Source: Colletotrichum lupini
Lineage: Eukaryota; Ascomycota; Sordariomycetes; Glomerellales; Glomerellaceae
Direction of reading: 5' to 3'
Assembly: GCF_023278565.1 (NCBI RefSeq)
Contig: NC_064682.1
Span: 2,728,001-2,792,000 of the forward strand
Length of the DNA: 64,000 nt
Below are positions 56,546 to 64,000 of the stretch, piece by piece. The notes below the pieces were generated by a model. It did no database searches. It saw only the letters and a list, made by a program, of their open reading frames with translations, and was not told the DNA's origin. A program made the translations under genes and the position numbers. Positions within the stretch are counted from its first letter, which is position 1; each line of letters opens with the position of its first letter.

Positions 56546-59500
56546 TCATCTGCGGTTGAAGTTGAGGAACTTGCTCTGTTGAGGACGTTAGTAACTGCTT
56601 GAATCATCCAGTAGGGGACTAAAGTGGGGGATGCTTACCGCCATGAAAAGGATAATCAAGTTGCTGCCGACAAAGGCCAAAAAGATACCGAGGTCCCTCC
56701 AGCGGTTATCAAAGTTGAGCCCCAGAGGCGTGTAGAACTCGTCGCCGACCTTGTACGCGCAGTACTCGCAGCTCGACGTATCGTTGTTGGCCAGGTATCC
56801 CGGGCCACCATTGTCGAAGAAGGGCTGCATGTACTCGCCGCACGTCTGACCCGGCGGCGCGGTGAAGGGGTTGAACTCGACCGAGGAGCAGGCAACCTTG
56901 AGGTCGTGTAGCGCGGTGACGACCATACCGCCAATGAGACGCGTAAAGGGTTCGAGCTGGTAGAGCCAGGCGCGCCAGAAGCCGGGCATCTGCGGGGCGG
57001 GGATGGTGACACCGCAGAAGAGGGCAAAGGTGATCATGATGAAGGGATCGAACTGCGAGGAGATGAAGGGGCTGGGCGTCAGGGACGCCAAGGCCTGGCC
57101 GAGGGAGACGGAGAAGAGCTCGGTAATGAGGATCATGAAGAACTGGTAGCCCGCGCGGGAGGAGTCGAACTGGAATCCTGGCATGTAGTAGAGCGGAAGG
57201 AAGAAGCCGACGGAGCACATGATGGAGTAGGGAAGCTCGGCAATGGTGATTGCGGCGGCGAATGTGAGGGGGTTGTACATCTTTGAGGAGCTCTCGCGGA
57301 AGAAGAGGGCGCGCTTGATGTGGAACATGACCTCGACCTGGCTGATGATGAGGGCCGGCAGGACAGTGACCTGGAACATGACGAAGACCTTGTACTGGAG
57401 CGAGCTGCGGCTGCCGTCGAGTTGAAGGTAGGTGAGACCGGTGATGAGGGCGACGACGACGTGGTTGAAGAGGCGGGTGAAGAGGTAGTTGGGGCTGCGC
57501 CAGAAGCTGATGTTCATGCGGTTCACGACGACCTTGAGCTGGTGCAACTGCGGGCTGGCGTACTCCTTCTCCAGGTCGTGGTTGACGGTCCGGCCGGCGG
57601 CCATGCGCTGCTCCTTGAGCTGGCCGATAGTGTCCTTGACGTTGGCGAGCTCGGCGCTGTCGTCCCAGATGTCGGCCCAGTCCTTGTTTCCGACACGGGG
57701 CGCGGATCCGGCTCCGATGGCCTCGAGCATGTACTCAGCGACGTTATCGGTGGGCTTGGCGATGGCGCCGTGGCGCTTGAGGTAGTCTCGCAGAACGACA
57801 GCGTCCTGGCCGATATCACCAAAGTACACGGTGCGGCCACCTCTCTGAAGGAGCAGAAGACGGTCAAAGTTCTCGAACAGGGCGGCGTTGGGCTGATGAA
57901 TGGTGCAGAGAATGGCCTGTCCGGCGGCGGCCAGCTTCTTGAGGAAACGGACAATGTTGAAGGCGCTCTGACTATCGAGACCGGAGGTGGGTTCGTCAAG
58001 GAAAAGAAGGAGCTCAGGCTTGGCGGCCAGTTCGACACCGATCGTGACACGCTTGCGCTGCTCGACGGTCAGACCGAACTCGGGGGAGCCAATGATGCAG
58101 TCGGCAATATGCTCCATTTCCAACAGAGCAATAATCTCCTCGACGTATTCGTAGCGCTCGGGAATGGGGGTCTCGTAAGGCTGGCGAAGAAGGGCGGAGA
58201 AGCGGAGGGCCTCGCGGACGGTCTGGGTCGGGTCGTGGAGATCGAGCTGCTCGGCGTACGAGGTACTGCGTTGGAACTGCTTTCCGGGCTTGATGCCGTC
58301 GACGAGGACGTCACCGTGGATGACACCAATGTTCTTACGAGACGCGAGTACATCGAGGAGAGTGGTCTTGCCGGCACCGGAAGCACCCATCAAAGCCGTG
58401 AGTTGGCCGGGCTTGACGTATCCGTAAACATTGTTGAGCAGGCGACGGGTTCCACCGGCGACAGGAACATCGTAGTTGAGGTCCTCCCAGGTCAAGACGG
58501 CTTCCGAGTTGATGCTTAAGTCAGAGCCTTCCTGCTTGTCGCCGCGGCGCTTGGCTGCCTTCTTCTCCATCAATGCCTCGTTGAGCTTCTTACGCTCCGC
58601 GTTGGGCTTTTGGTAGACCTTGGCCGAGCTGCCATCGTTCCCAAAGTTGATGAGTTCACCGAGAGTGACGTTCATGAGGAGGAAGAAGACGATGAGAGCC
58701 AGGATGATACCCCAGTTGCGCCACAGATCGCCCTTGATGTAGTTGTACCCAGCAGCAATATACGCTGAGCCATCGACGAGCGTGGTTCCTGCGGTGGAGC
58801 CAGCAAGCGTGCAAACCTGATGGTTGATGTCGCCATAACCGGGGCCCGAGGGGATGAGTGACTCGCTCGAGCAGGTGAGTTTCAGACGGCTGAACTCATT
58901 TTCCATCATGGCACTGAAAGCAAGACCAAGAGCGTTGACCCAGTAGATCCAGCGAATCCAAACCTTCTCAGACTGATACTGAATGAGGTAACCAGAGGTG
59001 GTGACGAAGAAGGTAATGATGACAACGGCGAACTTGATGGCGTAATCGAAATCGGGGCTGATGGAGCCGATGCATCGGAAGAAGAGCGTCATGGCGATGT
59101 TTCCAGAGAGAATCATGAGGTAGAAGGTGAAGAATGCCCCGGCTTCGCGGACAAGCCCAGACATGAAGTAGACGATGATGGAAAAGACCATGATTCGACT
59201 TGCTGCAAAGGCTTGATCGACAATGATTTGCGCGATCCACAGTGCTGACGGACGGTGGAAAGCGTACGCCTTGTGCTTGTTCACAATTGCACGTCCAGTC
59301 ATGATACCCGCCAGCTCGGAGAAGGCTTCAAAGGCGTTGAAGAGGAGCGAGATGAACATGAGACCACCCTTGCTGAAGGCGCTGGCGGAAGTCGAACCGA
59401 GGCGGAAGAAGAGAGTACCGAGGACGATGGCGATGACGATGGAGCGGAACCAGGAGAGGAACAGAGACAAACGGTCCTGGAGCTTCAGGACGAACTGGCG

Positions 59501-61087
59501 CTTCATGAGCGCGTAGACCTGCAGGTGGAAACCGACGGCGTAGACAGAGCGCTTGGAGGAGCCGCGCTTGGCCTCCTTGACGGCGACCTGGAAGTCGGTG
59601 TGCTTCTCCGTCTCCTGGGCCAGTCTCGCCTTGTACTCCTCCATCTCGCTGTCGATCTGCTTCTGGAACTTGGAAGTCTTGAAGGCCTCAGCGAGGGTCT
59701 CGGGGCTGTGGGGCGCGTTCTCGGCTGAACGGCCGGGGGCGTACTCGCGCTCGAAGTCGTCGGTGCATCCGGTAACGTAGTCGGGGGTGGTCTGTCTGGG
59801 GCGAGGGGCGAAACCGAGACCCTCGAAGTAGGCGCGGGCCTCGGTGGCGGGGCCGAGGTAGACTTGCTTTCCGGCGTCAATAACCATGACCTTGTCGAAG
59901 AGGTTGTAGATGTTCTCGGAGGCCTGGTACAGAGATACAAACGTGGTGGTCTGGTACAAGTTCGTCTGGACACGGAGGGACTTGACAAAGTCGAGCGCCG
60001 TACTGGCATCTAGACCACGGGTGCTGTTATCCCATGAGAGAACGCAAGCGTTGGTGATCATCATTTCTGCGATCGATACACGCTTTCTCTCTCCTCCAGA
60101 GACACCGCGCACGAAAGCGTCACCGACGACAGTGTGGCGGGTGTGCTCGATGTTAAACATCTTCAGGAGGGTGGAGATGACCTGCTCCTTGAACTCGTTC
60201 TTGGACATGCCGGCGGGGCGCTTGGCGGGAACCTTGGTGTCGAGAGCGAAACCCAGCGTCTGCTCGACGGTGAGGGTGGAGTGGTGGATATCGTCCTCCT
60301 GGTTGTAGACGGCCTCACCTCGGTACTGCTTGAACTCGTCGGCTGTGAACTTCCCGTACAGCACATCGCCAGTAACACTGGTGTAGCCGGCGCGCCAGTT
60401 GGCAATGGTCTTGAGGAACGTGGTGCAGCCCGAGCCAGGCTTGCCCAAGACCAAGACCATCTCACCCGGCTTGCAGACACCCTTGAAGTTGTCCAGCAGA
60501 GTAGCCTCAACACCCTTCTTGTTCAAGCCCAGGAGGTTCATGACGGGAGTCACGTAGTCGACAAAGCTGACAAAAGCATCGGGGAAAGTCTGGACGTAGT
60601 TGGTGGTGCCTCCCATGCCCTTGACCGTGAGCCCGTCCCAGTAGGCGCCGATGTGCTTCGGTCTGATGCCGGCCTCGCGCTCGGCCTCGACGCCCCCGCG
60701 CAAGACGGCTTCCAAGTCAAATTGCTCACCATCCGTCTCGGAGGAAGGTGTGGCCGAGTTGACGTTGGCGACAGCCTTCTCGACATCTTCAGACTTTCTA
60801 CGGCTGTTGCGACTGTTCACTCTGCTTGCGCGCGAGTGACCAGACAGCTCGCGCTGGAGTTCCGCAAACTCGGCCTCGGCCTGGTGAACCGAGATACCGG
60901 CGTGGATCGCGGTGAAGCCATCGGGGTTGTTGCGGCGAGCTTCCTCGCGTTGCTGTTCCGAATCGGCGGCGGTGGAGGTCGAGGATCGCGGGGCCGTACT
61001 TGAGTCGGCCGTATTGTTCTTCTCGTTGACGGCGGGGCTACCTCCTGCGACGGCCTGTTCCGTCTTTTCAAAGTCCTGGTCCGCCAT
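56546..61087 (-). CDS. full-size PDR-type ABC transporter (ABCG)
   Basis: Two exons, 61087-56639 and 56575-56546, 1492 aa. The large frame continues past 56639 to a stop at 56588, but GTAAGC at 56638, a TACTAAC branch point and CAACAG at 56576 define a 63-bp intron, and the second exon adds the short basic tail SKFLNFNRR. Layout is NBD1-TMD1-NBD2-TMD2. NBD1 has Walker A GKPGSGCT (215-222, the usual Lys replaced by Cys, normal for PDR pumps), signature VSGGERKRVS (329-338) and Walker B with SWDNSTRGLD. NBD2 has canonical GASGAGKTT near 900, signature LTVEQRKRVTIG near 1000 and LLLFLDEPTSGLD near 1025. Yeast Pdr5 and Candida Cdr1 relatives export azoles, toxins and lipids at the plasma membrane. 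It is intact; a long Ser/Thr-rich N tail precedes it. Confidence 0.95.
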
Positions 61088-62844
61088 TGGACCGACGGGC
61101 TAATGTGTGATTCGCGAAGTGTTGTTGTCCACTGCGGTGCAAAGTCTTTTGTGTACGGCGCGTTGGGTTGAATTAATGCTCGGTCTCACAAAACCTAATG
61201 GTGAGTGAGTGGTCGAGCTGGTATTAAGAGGTGGTGACGATGATCCCAGGCGACCGGAAAGTGGCGGTGGCTGGCCCGTGCCGGGGAGAGGAAAGGCGTT
61301 GGAAGTGGAGGTACGGGGTGATGTGCCGTGGGGATGGATGGTGAGAAAGAGGGAGAATAGGCGAAAGAGTCAGGCGGCAATGTGCCGTGTTAAAGGGGAT
61401 GAAATAGAGAGAGAGATCAAAGGACTGAAGGGTGGAAGCTAAGAGCCGGTGGGTTGAGACTGCGTGACAGAGAGAGAGCGTGTATGTGTCAGAGTTTCTG
61501 ACTGTCGAGATGCGCTTCGGACCAAGAGGCGGTCATTCGGCGGAGGAAAGGAGGAATACGCAAATCCCAGTGGCCGTCGACCCGAGAGCGAGTTGATGGA
61601 TGAGAAATGGGAGTTGAGGAAAAATAAAAGAAGCTTCCGTCAACAACCTAAGAGAAAGAAAACCAGGGCCAGCAAGCAACTACCTCCTAAGGACTGGGTT
61701 ACTGGGTATCCATCCGTATGGTCTAGGAGGGAAAAAATAAATAAAGAGGGTCTTGGGGCCGCCCAGGCAGTCTATCGGATCGACCTCGGGAGCCAAACAG
61801 AAAACATTACCAATCAACGATGCGTCAAGATGAGTGACAATTTCCGCCGGAGTCGGTTCCCGGATCTAGGACGTCTTAAGCCCGGCCGGTAGCTAACAAC
61901 TTGCAGTAGGTACGGAGTAAGGTAATGCGAGGTCACAGGTGGAGGTACAGCACGATGTTGGGCATTCAGGAGGTATTGTTGCACGCAGGGCGAAGGCGAG
62001 GCACCCTGACTGGGGTGATAGATACTACCTTGTCTTCAGAGTGATGGGTACATACTTCCCGGCAGGCTGCTGTTAGTCTGTTAAGAAAGACAGAGAGCAT
62101 TTCCTGGGTGAGTACATGGGAATTGGTGGTGTTGTGGGCGTCATCTAGTGGGATATGTAGGTACCGTATACCGTATCCACGTATCTCCCGTACCCAGCTA
62201 AAAGGACCTTATTAGCGCCACGAGTGAGAGTCTGGAAGACTGGGACTCGTTGGAAAGTGCGTGCTTGGCTTGGCTCCAGGAAAAAGGCGTGCAGATGCGA
62301 CTAACAGCGCTGCGTAGGTACGGACGATGCAGCAGGGTGGAGGCGCGATGGGAGGACCCGCAGCTGTTAAATTGTCGGGGAGACCCAGACACACAGGCGT
62401 GCCAGGGTGCAAGACGGCCGTCATCCATGAGGTGGTGGGGGTACGGCTGTGTGGATCATCCTGTTCCCTTGGCATGGTGTTCCTTAGTCCTGACGGTCGA
62501 CGGATAGTACATGATGAGCCATCTTGAGCCACCATGATACCTCCCAGGTCACAGACCAAACGTTGGGTTCCTTGGTTCCTTGAACCGTTGTAACTTGTGG
62601 CCCGTGGGAGGGCAGATCGGGGAGGAGTCAGAGACGGCAATAGCTTGCACCGGTCTCTACTATAGTAAGCTTTTTTCAACCGCCGCGGGGTTTTGCCTCG
62701 AGGCATCTTGGTCGTTGGTACACAGACAGATGTCCCCGATCTTGAACGAAGAAGAGGCGGTCAGCGGTGGGATGAGATGGGATGATGAGTGTCCGTGTGT
62801 AGAGGCTCGCGTCATCGGGAAGAAGGACGCTTTCGAGGTGTATA

Positions 62845-62861
62845 GTGTGTGTGTGTGTGTG
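62845..62861 (+). repeat. (GT)n microsatellite
   Basis: 17 bases of alternating GT. Confidence 0.85.
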
Positions 62862-63234
62862 ACTTTTTTCGTCGGTATGTGTGTGCGCGAATGTGTAATG
62901 CAACTCTACGATCTAACTACCCGGCGAGGGACTCGAACACCCTCTTTGGTCAGACTAGTCGTGCTAGTATAAGGTGGGAGAGCTGGCTACCAACAACGGC
63001 AGAGCTGAACAACATAGACGTTAGCGGCAGCCAATTCGTTGAGAGATTTTAGACACATTGACGTGGACTTGCAAACATTTCCATCTGAAAAGCAGATGCA
63101 AATTGAACATCATCTAGCACCTGCCCGTCATGGAGGTTTCCAAGCAGATCTCCATGGGCCCCGAAGCATGTGTGCTGACCCTTGATGCAGTCAGAAAAAA
63201 GAAGAATGAGAGACTCCGTACGGAGTAAGAAGAG

Positions 63235-63236
<2 letters not shown>

Positions 63237-63266
<30 letters not shown>
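63237..63266 (+). repeat. poly(A) run of 30 bases
   Basis: An uninterrupted A30. No target duplication or retroposed gene body is visible next to it, so it is probably a simple homopolymer; its true length may be uncertain because of sequencing slippage. Confidence 0.85.
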
Positions 63267-63269
<3 letters not shown>

Positions 63270-64000
63270 ATCAAAGTGGATACCAGCAGTGTTGAAACGC
63301 AGGTATCCAGCGCGATGGTCGTCGATGATAGAGGTCAGACACGTCGAACAAGTTGGCGCTACAAAACTCCGAGAGCGAAATGCGCAGCTAAGCACGCGCG
63401 GCAGGCCAACAGACAGTGGAGAGAAACAAGGGGAAGCAAACAACAAGAAATGTTGCAGGTTGCGATGGCAATGCCGAACACAGAACACGCACAACAGCAG
63501 AAAACGGAGACACCACATCGAGGGAAGGCGGCCCCACTTGAGAGATAGCAGTAGCGCAGCCAGCAGCGCCTGCCCGAGTTTGTGCTGCTGCACGTTGCGT
63601 TGTCTGCGGCCGGCGTAAAAAGGCGGCAATACCAGGACCAGGGATGGGGTCCTGCCCCGCTTTGCCTGCTCCCGGTGTTCTTTCCTTGGACTTTTTGGTT
63701 TCTTTCTTCTCTTTTTTTTTTTCACGTTCCTTCCACATTGAATTCTCACAGTCTGGTTGGTCACTGCCCACCTGGCCAAGGACAGCCACATTGGCCAGTC
63801 AAAACATCTGAAATCCGCGCTTGTCAGGAGTGTGGGGCCTGGCAATCGGTTTCGAGTCATCCGGCAAAATGTGGAGAAAGAAAAGGCAAGAAGGGCTACA
63901 GTGTCTTGTTTTGGATTAGTGCTGCTGAATCAGCTTCCTTCCTCCAAAGGCGAGCCAATTAGGTAGAGAGAGAAGAGGGAAAGAGCAGTCCAGGTTTGAA

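Larger units (their letters stand above)
61088..64000. other. 2.9-kb right edge without a gene
   Basis: The left part is the ABC transporter promoter, with AGAGAGA runs near 61400-61480. Further right are TACGGAGTAA at 61911-61920, a palindrome ACTCCGTACGGAGT at 63213-63226, a GT microsatellite and a 30-base A run. Overlapping open frames on both strands have repeat-like composition and are not called. Confidence 0.5.

Noticed and set aside
57320..58519. 399-codon open frame on the plus strand
   Set aside because: It is antisense to the ABC transporter's second nucleotide-binding domain; its composition (runs of Val, Glu, Gly, Leu) is what the reverse of a GC-biased coding frame gives.
62925..62995. 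possible second tRNA on the minus strand (GTTCGAGTCC B-box-like word)
   Set aside because: The T loop would be 9 nt, no acceptor stem pairs with the 3' side, and no A box lies at the right distance.
63114..63860. 248-codon minus-strand open frame
   Set aside because: It runs through the A30 homopolymer as a phenylalanine string and has no recognisable domain.
1..64000. CRISPR array, prokaryotic operon or bacterial insertion sequence
   Set aside because: No regularly spaced short repeats; genes are monocistronic with spliceosomal introns, so these are not expected and none was seen.

Overview
The window is nuclear DNA of a filamentous ascomycete (Pezizomycotina, most likely a plant-associated Sordariomycete; the species cannot be fixed from sequence alone). 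The evidence is short introns of about 47-84 bp with GTRNGY donors, CTAAC-type branch points and YAG acceptors; families typical of such fungi (Dal5-type and monocarboxylate MFS permeases, GH43 hemicellulases, a WSC-domain membrane protein, a full-size PDR-type ABC transporter, a Cid14/Trf4-type poly(A) polymerase); and three retrotransposon copies carrying the C-to-T/G-to-A damage expected from repeat-induced point mutation (RIP).

Layout. 1-7884 is a GC-normal gene block: a Dal5-type permease (+), a monocarboxylate-transporter-like permease (+) and a convergent NAD(P)-binding reductase-like gene (-). 7885-14736 is Ty1/copia element 1 (+). 14742-23480 is an island between two elements holding a small secreted protein with a duplicated four-cysteine module (-), two divergent secreted GH43 glycosidases, a conserved fungal protein resembling a glycosyltransferase (-) and an intron-containing tRNA (-) whose canonical reading gives anticodon AAG. 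23486-30329 is element 2 (+). 30335-41529 holds a WSC-domain membrane protein (-), an SMI1/KNR4-domain protein (+), an MFS sugar transporter (-) and about 3.7 kb without a convincing gene. 41535-48569 is element 3 (-). 48575-64000 holds the Cid14/Trf4-type poly(A) polymerase (-), a short-chain dehydrogenase (-) and the ABC transporter (-), with long gene-free spacers.

The three copia elements have about 202-205 bp LTRs, 5-bp target duplications (CAATA; AAAGC/GAAGC; CTTCC) and readable but stop-riddled gag-protease-integrase-RT-RNaseH remains. They split the window into sharply bounded AT-rich blocks and gene islands, the architecture often called a two-speed genome. Their 5' leaders differ between copies, with breakpoints at a recurring 11-bp motif.

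The clearest functional unit is the divergent GH43 pair. The roughly 1.2 kb between the start codons carries four exact GGCTAAA boxes (both orientations), the published binding core of the xylanase regulator XlnR/Xyr1, so the pair is probably co-induced on xylan or arabinoxylan. Other points of interest are the two-module cysteine-rich secreted protein, the odd AAG-anticodon tRNA, a probable GC-AG intron in one GH43 gene, and an open reading frame that ends at the element 3 insertion site.
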